Assembly (NCBI RefSeq): GCF_006716885.1
Contig: NZ_VFPU01000001.1
Location: 2,046,001-2,110,000 of the forward strand
Length of the DNA: 64,000 nucleotides
Direction of reading: 5' to 3'
Origin: Ornithinimicrobium humiphilum
GTDB taxonomy: Bacteria > Actinomycetota > Actinomycetes > Actinomycetales > Dermatophilaceae
Position numbers and translations under genes: made by a program. Positions 20,831 to 34,561 of the stretch are shown here, piece after piece. Positions within the stretch are counted from its first letter, which is position 1. Each line of letters opens with the position of its first letter. Below the pieces are notes generated by a model. The model did no database searches. It had not been told where the DNA came from and saw only the letters and a list, made by a program, of their open reading frames with translations.

Positions 20831-21675
20831 CGGTCCTCCTCCTGGCTCAGGTCGTGGCAGCGCTGCGCCAGCTCCTCGGGTGCGAGGCCCCAGCCAATCA
20901 TGCCGGTCCGACAGGGTCGCAGCCACAGGAGGTACTCGACGTTGCCGGCCTCGCCCGTCAACGGGGACCGTGCCAGGTCCATCACCGCCAGGCCCTGCTC
21001 CCGGGCGGCGGTGGTGACGTCCAGCAGGACGTCGTGACGGGCCCTGGCCGATCGCACGACGCCCTCGGAGCCGAGGGCCTCGCGCCCGACCTCGAACTGC
21101 GGCTTGACGAGCAGCACGAGCTCGGCGTCCTCGTCCACCAGGCCCGGGAGGACCGGCAGCACGAGGCGCAGGGAGATGAACGACAGGTCGCCGACGACGA
21201 CACCGACCGGGCCACCGACGTCCGAGGCGGTGACGGTGCGGACGTTGGTGCCGGAGAGATCCGTGACACGCGGGTCCTCGACGAGACGGGGGTCGAGCTG
21301 GCCGTGGCCGACGTCGAGGGCCACCACGGAGGCGGCACCGTGCTCGAGCAGGACCTGGGTGAAGCCGCCGGTCGAGGCGCCGACGTCCAGGCACCGTCGC
21401 CCGCGTACCCGCAGCCCCTGGGGCTCCCAGGCCTGCAGGGCGGCATCGAGCTTGACGGCCCCGCGGCCGACCCAGCCGCGGGTGATCCACGCGGACGTGG
21501 CGGTGGGGTCGGGCTCGACCGAGAGCTCCTGCTCCGGCGCGACGGGGGTGGCCGGACGCGTCACGGTCTCCCCCTCGAGGCGCACGAGCCCGTCGCGCAC
21601 GAGCGCCTGCGCCTGGGTGCGGGACCGTGCCAGGCCTCGGGCGACGAGCTCGGTGTCGAGACGTCGGGCGCTCAT
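20827..21675 (-). CDS. tlyA: TlyA-family rRNA 2'-O-methyltransferase
   Basis: This enzyme methylates ribose in 16S and/or 23S rRNA; in mycobacteria this makes ribosomes sensitive to capreomycin. The 282 residues have an N-terminal S4 RNA-binding domain (about 1-60, MSARRLDTELVARGLARSRT). The SAM-binding methyltransferase domain follows, with LDVGASTGGFTQVLLEHGA, GDLSFISLRL and KPQFEVGREAL. The N-terminal domain is complete, which suggests the dual-specificity (type II) form. The start overlaps the small upstream gene by 4 nt. Confidence 0.95.
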   Translation of the reverse strand: MSARRLDTELVARGLARSRTQAQALVRDGLVRLEGETVTRPATPVAPEQELSVEPDPTATSAWITRGWVGRGAVKLDAALQAWEPQGLRVRGRRCLDVGASTGGFTQVLLEHGAASVVALDVGHGQLDPRLVEDPRVTDLSGTNVRTVTASDVGGPVGVVVGDLSFISLRLVLPVLPGLVDEDAELVLLVKPQFEVGREALGSEGVVRSARARHDVLLDVTTAAREQGLAVMDLARSPLTGEAGNVEYLLWLRPCRTGMIGWGLAPEELAQRCHDLSQEEDR

Positions 21676-21893
21676 CGCGGGCCGGGACGTGCCTGCCCCG
21701 GCGGAGCGGGCTCCGGCGGCGACGTCAGCCGGGCCTGCAGGGTGCGGTGGGCCTCGGCCGCAGCCTCGGCGTGCGCACCAGGCCCCTCGGCGACGGCACG
21801 GTCGAAGGCCGCGAGCACGTCGTCCACACCCCGGTCACCCGTCACCGGACGCTCGGGTGCCGGAGGGGTGCCGGGCCGGCCCTGGTCGCTCAT
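21672..21893 (-). CDS. Small conserved hypothetical protein
   Basis: A 73-residue Pro- and Ala-rich protein without recognisable domain. It has one amphipathic stretch, VDDVLAAFDRAVAEGPGAHA. It starts 2 nt after the HAD gene stop and overlaps tlyA, so it is embedded in the operon. A small unknown protein also occurs at this place in M. tuberculosis (Rv1693). Coding support comes from tight packing and the ATGA overlap; function unknown. Confidence 0.7.
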   Translation of the reverse strand: MSDQGRPGTPPAPERPVTGDRGVDDVLAAFDRAVAEGPGAHAEAAAEAHRTLQARLTSPPEPAPPGQARPGPR

Positions 21894-21895
21894 GC

Positions 21896-22732
21896 CTACC
21901 TCCACAGGTGTGCCAGGTCGGGGATGGTGGCGGCCACGTGGTCGGGCCGCAGGTGCTCGGGAAGCGCCTCGACGTCCTCGCGACCGGAGACGCCGGTGAG
22001 GACGAGTGCGCTGCGCAGGCCGAGGGCGGCCGCCCCGGCGATGTCGGTGTCGAGCCGGTCCCCCAGCATCAGGCAGTCCTCGAGCGGCAGCCCGAGCCGG
22101 TCGACTGCGATCCGGTAGGCCGGGGCGTGGGGCTTGCCGACCACCTCGGGACGCGATCCGGTGGCGTTGGCGACCGCGGCGACGAGCGAGCCGTTGCCGA
22201 CGGCGAGCCCACGCTCGGTGGGGAGCGTGGCGTCGTCGTTGGTCGCGACCCAGGTGGCGCCGCCGGCGACGGCGTAGGCGGCCTCCGTCAGGTCGAGCAC
22301 GCCCAGCCCGGGCCCGTAGCCCTGGACCACCGCGACGATCCGCAGCGGCTCGCCGGACGTCGCTGCCTCCCGGGTGCGCTCCGGAGACACCCACGGCAGG
22401 CCGACGTCGTCGAGGGCGAGCCCGACTCCGCGGCCGCCGACCGCGAGGACCAGGCCGTCCTCCAGCGCCAGCTCTCCGCCGTCCACGCGGGACCGCAGCA
22501 CGTCGGCCGCGACCTGCGAGGCGTTGAGCACCTCCTCAGGAGAGGTCGCCAGGCCCAGTCGCGAGATGTGGGCGGCGACCTCCTCGGGGGGACGCGAGGC
22601 GTTGTTGGTCATGAAGAGCAGCCGCACCCCGGCGTCCCGGGCCCCCTGCAGCCCGTCGATGGCGCCCTCGCACGCGGTGTCGCCACGGTAGACGACGCCG
22701 TCGAGGTCGCAGAGGAGGCCGCGGACCGTCAC
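21896..22732 (-). CDS. HAD-superfamily IIA phosphatase (NagD-like)
   Basis: This 278-residue protein has motif I LLCDLDGVVYRGD, motif II FMTNNASRPPEEVA, the lysine in VVGKPHAPAYRIA and motif III LMLGDRLDTDIAGAAALG. The cap type matches the NagD/p-nitrophenylphosphatase group. The Rv1692 homologue at the same position in M. tuberculosis is a glycerol-3-phosphate phosphatase, so that role is a reasonable guess. The GTG start overlaps the TPR gene stop (GTGA). The stretch before this start is open but has no similarity. Confidence 0.92.
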   Translation of the reverse strand: MTVRGLLCDLDGVVYRGDTACEGAIDGLQGARDAGVRLLFMTNNASRPPEEVAAHISRLGLATSPEEVLNASQVAADVLRSRVDGGELALEDGLVLAVGGRGVGLALDDVGLPWVSPERTREAATSGEPLRIVAVVQGYGPGLGVLDLTEAAYAVAGGATWVATNDDATLPTERGLAVGNGSLVAAVANATGSRPEVVGKPHAPAYRIAVDRLGLPLEDCLMLGDRLDTDIAGAAALGLRSALVLTGVSGREDVEALPEHLRPDHVAATIPDLAHLWR

Positions 22733-23994
22733 GACCGGGAGCTCCCGGCCCCGCTCTCGGGGCCGTCGCCCGGCACCGAGCCGTCGTCGGAGGCGGGTGC
22801 CCCGCCCGTGGGCTCGTCGGCGGAGGCCACCACCTGCTCGCCGTCGGCTGCGGGGCCGTCCTGCTCGTCGTCGTCCGCGAGGTCGAGGAACTCGGGCTCG
22901 TCGTCCCAGCCGAGCACCTCGGCCGCATCGGTCTCGCCCGTCTCGTCCACCTCGGCGGCCCGCCGGTACCACTCCTGCGCGTCCTCGACCTGACCGTCGG
23001 CCTCGAGGGCCGCGGCGTAGGCGTAGCGCAGGCGCGCGGCCCACGGGGCCTTCGGGCTGCCGGCCCGCGCCAGGTCGCGCAGGTGCTGGACGGCGGCCGC
23101 GGTCTGGCCCAGGTCGATCCGGGCGCCGGAGACCACGATCGCCATCTCGACGCGCTCGGCGGCGGGCAGCCGCGCGGCCTCGGGGGTCGCGGCGAGGTCG
23201 AGCGCCCGTTCGGGCCGGCCCAGGCCCCGCTCGGCGTCGGCCATGAGCGGCAGCAGGTGGTCCAGGCCGGAGAGTCGGCGGGCGGTACGGAACTCCGCGA
23301 GGGCCTTGGCCCACTCGCCACGGCGGTAGTGCACGACGCCCAGGGTCTCCCGGACACCGGCGACACGGCCGGCCCGTCGGGTCGCCGCCTGGGCGTGCAG
23401 CAGGGCGCGGTCGAAGTCCTCCTCGTCGAGAGCCCGCCCCACGGCCACGAGGTGGCGCGCGGTGCCGTCGGCGTTGTCCTTGCTCAGCGTGAGGAGCTCG
23501 GAGCGGAGCACCTTGTCCAGCTGGCCGGCCTCGATGTCGTCCGGCAGCTCGGGCTCGCGGGGACGATCCTCGCGCTCACGGCGGTCGGGACGGCGGTCAC
23601 CGCTCCGGTCGAAACGGTCCCGGCCGGAGCGGTCGTCCCGCCCGCGGAACGGACGGTCCTCACGACCACGGTCGTCGCGGCCCCGGGCGGGTCGGTCGTC
23701 GCGTCCGCGGTAGGGACGGTCCTCCCCGCTACGGGCGGGGCGGTCCTCGCGGGACCGGGTCGGCCGCTCGTCGCGACCGCGGGCGGGCCGATCCTCGGCC
23801 CCGCGGGCGGGGCGCTCGTCCCGGGGGCGGTAGGGACGGTCGTCACGGGACCGGGAGGGCCGCTCGTCCCGCCGGCGCTCGTCACGGCGGTCGTCGGACC
23901 GTCGGTCACGCTCGGACCGGTCGCGGCGCGGACCGCGCCCCTCGCCGCGCGGACGCTCACGGTCGTCGCGGCGCTCAGCACGCTCATCGCTCAC
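22729..23994 (-). CDS. TPR protein with Arg/Asp-rich disordered N-terminus (Rv1691-like)
   Basis: This is 421 residues. The first ~145 are a low-complexity polyampholyte of repeated units such as RDDRPYRPRDERPARG with almost no hydrophobic residues, predicted to be disordered. The rest (about 150-370) consists of helical TPR-like repeats (LVAVGRALDEEDFDRALLHA, RRGEWAKALAEFRTARRL). The tail is acidic. The GTG at 23994 was chosen because GGAAGG lies 8 nt upstream; a second GTG lies three codons earlier. It heads the TPR-HAD-tlyA-nadK-recN operon just below the rRNA operon. The function is unknown; RNA binding by the basic/acidic tail is a guess. Confidence 0.82.
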   Translation of the reverse strand: MSDERAERRDDRERPRGEGRGPRRDRSERDRRSDDRRDERRRDERPSRSRDDRPYRPRDERPARGAEDRPARGRDERPTRSREDRPARSGEDRPYRGRDDRPARGRDDRGREDRPFRGRDDRSGRDRFDRSGDRRPDRREREDRPREPELPDDIEAGQLDKVLRSELLTLSKDNADGTARHLVAVGRALDEEDFDRALLHAQAATRRAGRVAGVRETLGVVHYRRGEWAKALAEFRTARRLSGLDHLLPLMADAERGLGRPERALDLAATPEAARLPAAERVEMAIVVSGARIDLGQTAAAVQHLRDLARAGSPKAPWAARLRYAYAAALEADGQVEDAQEWYRRAAEVDETGETDAAEVLGWDDEPEFLDLADDDEQDGPAADGEQVVASADEPTGGAPASDDGSVPGDGPESGAGSSRS

Positions 23995-24040
23995 CAGACA
24001 CACCTTCCCTCACTGCTGCAGACAAGACCCGGACATGCGA

Positions 24041-24089
24041 GTAGGCCCTGACCGATCTCCTCGTCGCCGAGGAGTGGTCAGGGCCCACT
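24041..24089 (-). terminator. rRNA operon terminator
   Basis: A long hairpin with outer arms GGCCCTGACC (24044-24053) and GGTCAGGGCC (24076-24085), and inner arms CTCCTCG/CGAGGAG, follows the 5S gene. No T run follows, as is usual in actinobacteria. It separates the rRNA operon from the TPR operon on the same strand. Confidence 0.8.
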
Positions 24090-24100
24090 CTAGAAGTGTG

Positions 24101-24218
24101 GTCCGGCGGTGTCCTACTCTCCCACACCGTCTCCAGTGCAGTACCATCGGCGCTGTCAGGCTTAGCTTCCGGGTTCGGAATGTGACCGGGCGTTTCCCTG
24201 ACGCTATGACCGCCGTAA
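24101..24218 (-). rRNA. rrf: 5S ribosomal RNA
   Basis: The minus strand reads TTACGGCGGTCATAGCG at the 5' end, through the conserved CCGAACCCGGAAGCTAAG loop, to GGGAGAGTAGGACACCGCC near the 3' end. The length is about 118 nt. The ends are set from the terminal helix and may be off by a few nt. It is the last gene of the operon, about 100 nt after the 23S. Confidence 0.95.
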
Positions 24219-24287
24219 CAATATCGAGTTGTTCGAACATCTACCGGGCCCACACGGATGTGGGGGGTGTTCGTATCTCGAGAGACC

Positions 24288-24312
24288 GTACAGTGGACGC
24301 GTAACATCTTTG
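24288..24312 (-). other. 3' half of the 23S rRNA processing stem
   Basis: The 23S-5S spacer contains CAAAGATG and CGCGTCCACTGTAC (minus strand). They pair perfectly with GTACAGTGGACGCG and CATCTTTG in the 16S-23S spacer at 27440-27463. Together they form the long stem that brackets pre-23S and would be cut by RNase III. Confidence 0.8.
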
Positions 24313-24317
24313 TTGTT

Positions 24318-29371
<5,054 letters not shown>

Positions 29372-29559
29372 ACCTAAACTCTTATCCAAGAGAATTGGTA
29401 CCTGACAAACACCACCACACCCCACCGGGGGCGGCAAAGCATGGTGGCCAAAATACAAACTATGGCATCAATAATCTGACACGCTGTTGAGTTCTCAAGG
29501 ATCGGACGCACACCAGTCGATCCGGCCTTCCGGCCTTGTTCTTCTGGGGCAACCTCTTC
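29372..29559 (-). promoter_or_regulatory. rRNA operon leader
   Basis: The transcribed leader before 16S contains CCTTGAGAACTCAACAGCGT, a motif common in actinobacterial rRNA leaders. It is echoed by TTGAGAACTGTACAGTGG in the 16S-23S spacer. The region is AT-richer than its surroundings. No open gene is visible between the tyrS stop and 16S. Confidence 0.65.
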
Positions 29560-29589
29560 AGGTTATTCGCTTCGTTCTTCCGCAGTCAA
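29560..29589 (-). promoter_or_regulatory. rRNA operon promoter (candidate)
   Basis: A good -35 TTGACT (29589-29584) is followed after 18 nt by TAACCT (29565-29560) as -10. It lies about 190 nt upstream of mature 16S and downstream of the tyrS stop. Other promoters may exist further up towards tyrS. Confidence 0.6.
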
Positions 29590-29730
29590 ATCCGCGTCTC
29601 GCGCTCTCGTGCGAGGAGATCGAAGTCTTGTGCCTGCCCGGGACCGGCCACCGGCTGGTGTCCGTGCCTCCCTGTCGGCGGGGCGAGATGTAACTGTAGA
29701 ACGGTTCCGCGGCGGAGACAAATCCGCAGG

Positions 29731-30990
29731 TCAACCAACCTTTCGGGCGGCTGCGAGGTGCTTGCGCCCCCGTCGCAGCAGCGCGACGCGTCCGTGGAGG
29801 AAGTCCTCGTCCGTCAGGACCTGCTCGACGTCGGTCACCTTGGCGTTGTTGACGCTGACGCCACCCTCCCCCACGAGGCGACGGGCAGCGCCCTTGCTCT
29901 CGGCAAGGCCGGCCGCCACGAGCGCCTCGATCACGGTCGTGCCGGGCTCCACCTCGGCGCCGGGAAGCTCGGCCGTGGCGTCCTCCAGGGTGCGGGCGTC
30001 CACGCCCGCGGGGTCACCCTTGCCGAAGAGCACCTGGCTCGCGGCCTCGACCTGGGCGGTGGCCTCCTCCCCGTGGACGAGGCTCGTGACGTCGCGGGCG
30101 AGCGTCCGCTGCGCCTGGCGCAGGTGCGGTCGCTCCGCGGCCTCGGTCTCCAGGGCGGCGATCTCGTCCTGGCTCCGGTCGGTGAAGACCCGGAGCAGCT
30201 TGCCCACCTCGGAGTCGGCGACGTTGATCCAGTACTGGTAGAAGGCGTAGGGGCTCGTCATGTCGGCGGCCAGCCAGACCGCGTTGCCGGCGGACTTGCC
30301 GTACTTCTCGCCGTGCTCGTCGGTGATGAGCGGGGTGGTGAGCACGTGTGCCGACCCGCCCTCAGCGCGGTGGATGAGGTCGACGCCCGCGGTGAGGTTG
30401 CCCCACTGGTCCTGCCCACCCGTCTGCAGGGTGCAGCCGAACTCGCGGTAGAGGTGGAGGAAGTCGAGCGCCTGCAGCAGCTGGTAGCTGAACTCCGTGT
30501 AGGAGATGCCCTCCTGGCTCTCCAGCCGCGCGGCGATCGCCTCCTTGCGGATCATCTGGTTGACGCGGAAGTGCTTGCCGATGTCACGCAGGAAGTCGAG
30601 GGCGGACAGGCCCGCCGTCCAGTCGAGGTTGTTGACCATGACCGCGGGGTTGTCCCCGTCGAAGTCGAGGAACGGTCGCACCTGCTCCTGGATCCGGGCG
30701 ACGTGCGAGGCCGTCAGCTCCTTGGTCTTGAGCACCCGCTCGGACGTGGGACGGGGGTCACCGATCAGGCCGGTCGACCCGCCGACGAGGCAGATCACCC
30801 GGTGCCCTGCGCGCTGCAGGTGCCGCAGGACGATGAGCTGCACGAGATTGCCGAAGTGCAGGCTCGCGGCGGTGGGGTCGAAACCGCAGTAGACCGTGAT
30901 CCTGTCGTCGAGGGCCTCGCGCAGCGCGGCCTCGTCGGTGGTCTGCGCCACCAGTCCGCGCCACTGCAGCTCGTCCAGGATGTTCGTCAC
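29731..30990 (-). CDS. tyrS: Tyrosyl-tRNA synthetase
   Basis: This class Ic synthetase charges tRNA-Tyr. The 419 residues show CGFDPTAASLHFGNL (HIGH-like HFGN), QDQWGNLTAGVDLI, the KMSKS-like KYGKSAGNAVWL, and a C-terminal S4 domain with LVGEGGVSVNNAKV. The leader is short and lacks a T-box. The gene sits between mpg and the rRNA promoter. tyrS downstream of argH is a conserved actinobacterial placement. Confidence 0.98.
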   Translation of the reverse strand: MTNILDELQWRGLVAQTTDEAALREALDDRITVYCGFDPTAASLHFGNLVQLIVLRHLQRAGHRVICLVGGSTGLIGDPRPTSERVLKTKELTASHVARIQEQVRPFLDFDGDNPAVMVNNLDWTAGLSALDFLRDIGKHFRVNQMIRKEAIAARLESQEGISYTEFSYQLLQALDFLHLYREFGCTLQTGGQDQWGNLTAGVDLIHRAEGGSAHVLTTPLITDEHGEKYGKSAGNAVWLAADMTSPYAFYQYWINVADSEVGKLLRVFTDRSQDEIAALETEAAERPHLRQAQRTLARDVTSLVHGEEATAQVEAASQVLFGKGDPAGVDARTLEDATAELPGAEVEPGTTVIEALVAAGLAESKGAARRLVGEGGVSVNNAKVTDVEQVLTDEDFLHGRVALLRRGRKHLAAARKVG

Positions 30991-31059
30991 GGTGTCCAGG
31001 TCCTTCCGGTGCGGTCTGGGTGCGGCCCGGTGCCCGGGCCCACCCGCATGGGGTCAAGC

Positions 31060-31722
31060 CTACGGGCGGGCCGCACCGGCTCCGTCGGGCCGGGTGCGCG
31101 GGCGCCGGACGGCCGGCCGGTAGACCGAGACGGTCGGCTCCCCCTCCACCCAGAAGCGCCACGGGTAGCGGGAGGCGTCGCCGCCCTCGCCCGAGACGCC
31201 GACCCTCGGGCCGGAGCGCACGGCCGCCGCCGGCTCCGGGACGAGCAGCAGGTCGACCCCTGTCGCGGGGTCGAGCAGGTCGAGCCCGTCGTGCTGCCGG
31301 TCGAGCCCCAGCGCGGAGGCGAGACGGGCGGGACCGCGCGCCAGGTCGCGGGCCGGGTGCGGGCGGCTCCGTCCGGCGTCGCGGCGCCCTCGCGCGATCT
31401 CCTCCCCGGCCACCACCTCCCCCGCGCGCAGCAGCACCGCGGCGGCCTCGCCGTCCGGGCCGCACACCACGTTGCAGCACCAGTGCATCCCGTAGGAGAA
31501 GTAGACGTAGAGGTGGCCGGCCGGGCCGAACATCACCTCGGTGCGCGGCGTGGGACCGCGGAAGGCGTGCGACCCGGGGTCGGAGGTGCCGGCATACGCC
31601 TCCACCTCGGTGAGGCGGACGGTCACTCCCCCGGCGGACAGGTGCGCCCCGAGCAGGGCGGGCGCGACCTCGAGCACGGGGCGTGCGAGGTCGGCCCGCA
31701 CCGCGGGACGCAGCGCGGTCAC
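31060..31722 (-). CDS. 3-methyladenine DNA glycosylase (AAG/MPG family)
   Basis: This enzyme excises alkylated purines from DNA as the first step of base excision repair. The 220 residues begin with [12 protein letters not shown] and show the family blocks [19 protein letters not shown] and [21 protein letters not shown] later block is [15 protein letters not shown]. The GTG start is 4 nt after the argH stop. An mpg gene between argH and tyrS occurs in other actinobacteria. Confidence 0.95.
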   Translation of the reverse strand: MTALRPAVRADLARPVLEVAPALLGAHLSAGGVTVRLTEVEAYAGTSDPGSHAFRGPTPRTEVMFGPAGHLYVYFSYGMHWCCNVVCGPDGEAAAVLLRAGEVVAGEEIARGRRDAGRSRPHPARDLARGPARLASALGLDRQHDGLDLLDPATGVDLLLVPEPAAAVRSGPRVGVSGEGGDASRYPWRFWVEGEPTVSVYRPAVRRPRTRPDGAGAARP

Positions 31723-31726
31723 CGGA

Positions 31727-33734
<2,008 letters not shown>

Positions 33735-33742
33735 GTCGCGGA

Positions 33743-33771
33743 ACTATACAGGGTTGTGCATGAATATCCAG
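33743..33771 (-). promoter_or_regulatory. argR promoter with ARG-box-like operator
   Basis: The minus strand reads TGGATATTCATGCACAACCC and then TGTATAGT. TATAGT is the -10, and ATTCATGCA resembles half of an ArgR box (consensus TNTGAATWWWWATTCANW). The operator would lie between -35 and -10. Similarity is partial, so the site is a candidate only. Confidence 0.5.
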
Positions 33772-33787
33772 TCGCGGACGGCCGTCC

Positions 33788-34561
33788 TCAGCCGGACAGC
33801 GGGTCGTCGGGACCCCAGGGACGCAGGCGGAGCATGCGCTCCCCCTCGCCCAGACCCTCGGTCGAGCGACGGCGCAGGGTGTCGAGGTCGTCGGACCCGG
33901 CCCGCACCATGCGGCCCGAGAAGCCGTCGAGCTCGCCGTCGGCCAGCGCCAGCAGCAGCGCGACGACGTCCTCCGGCGCGGTCCACTCGGTGCGCCCGTC
34001 GTGCATGCGCATCGAGTGGGTCATGTCCGTCTCGACCACGCCGGGGGCCAGGTCGAAGGCGAGCACGCCGTGCTCGGCACCCGCCAGCGCAGTGCCGCCC
34101 GTGAGACGGGCCAGGGCCGACTTCGACGCGCAGTACGCGGTGAGGTCGGCACGCTCGCGCGTGCCGGCGCCGGAGTTGAGGTTGACGATCCGCCCGCCGC
34201 CGGCCGCGATCATGTGCGGCACGACGGCGCGGGTGAGCAGGAAGGGCCCACGCACGTTGGTGACCATGACCTGCCACCACTCGTCGACGTCGGCCTCCCA
34301 GACCGGCCGCTCGGGCTCCACCAGGCCTGCGCAGTTGACGAGCAGGTCGATGCGACCGTGCTCCGCCACGACCCGGCCGACGACCTCGTCGACGGACCCG
34401 GCGTCGGTGACGTCGCACGGTAGACCCGTGGCGCCGTCGGCGACCGACCCGGAACGGGACAGGCCGACGACCGCCCAGCCCGCGCCGAGGAGGGCGCGGA
34501 CGAGGTGGTCCCCGATGCCCCGGGAGGCACCGGTCACGAGGGCGACACGAGCGCCGGTCAC
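33788..34561 (-). CDS. Short-chain dehydrogenase/reductase
   Basis: This classical SDR of 257 residues has the cofactor motif TGASRGIGDHL, NCAGLVEPE for the NAG site, the catalytic Ser in NLNSGAGT and the YxxxK pair in TAYCASKSALARL. The substrate is unknown. The C-terminal extension SGRMVRAGSDDLDTLRRRS resembles SDRs annotated only generally. Its GTG start overlaps the pheT stop (GTGA), so it is coupled to pheST. It occupies the position where argCJBDF is normally found. Confidence 0.9.
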   Translation of the reverse strand: MTGARVALVTGASRGIGDHLVRALLGAGWAVVGLSRSGSVADGATGLPCDVTDAGSVDEVVGRVVAEHGRIDLLVNCAGLVEPERPVWEADVDEWWQVMVTNVRGPFLLTRAVVPHMIAAGGGRIVNLNSGAGTRERADLTAYCASKSALARLTGGTALAGAEHGVLAFDLAPGVVETDMTHSMRMHDGRTEWTAPEDVVALLLALADGELDGFSGRMVRAGSDDLDTLRRRSTEGLGEGERMLRLRPWGPDDPLSG

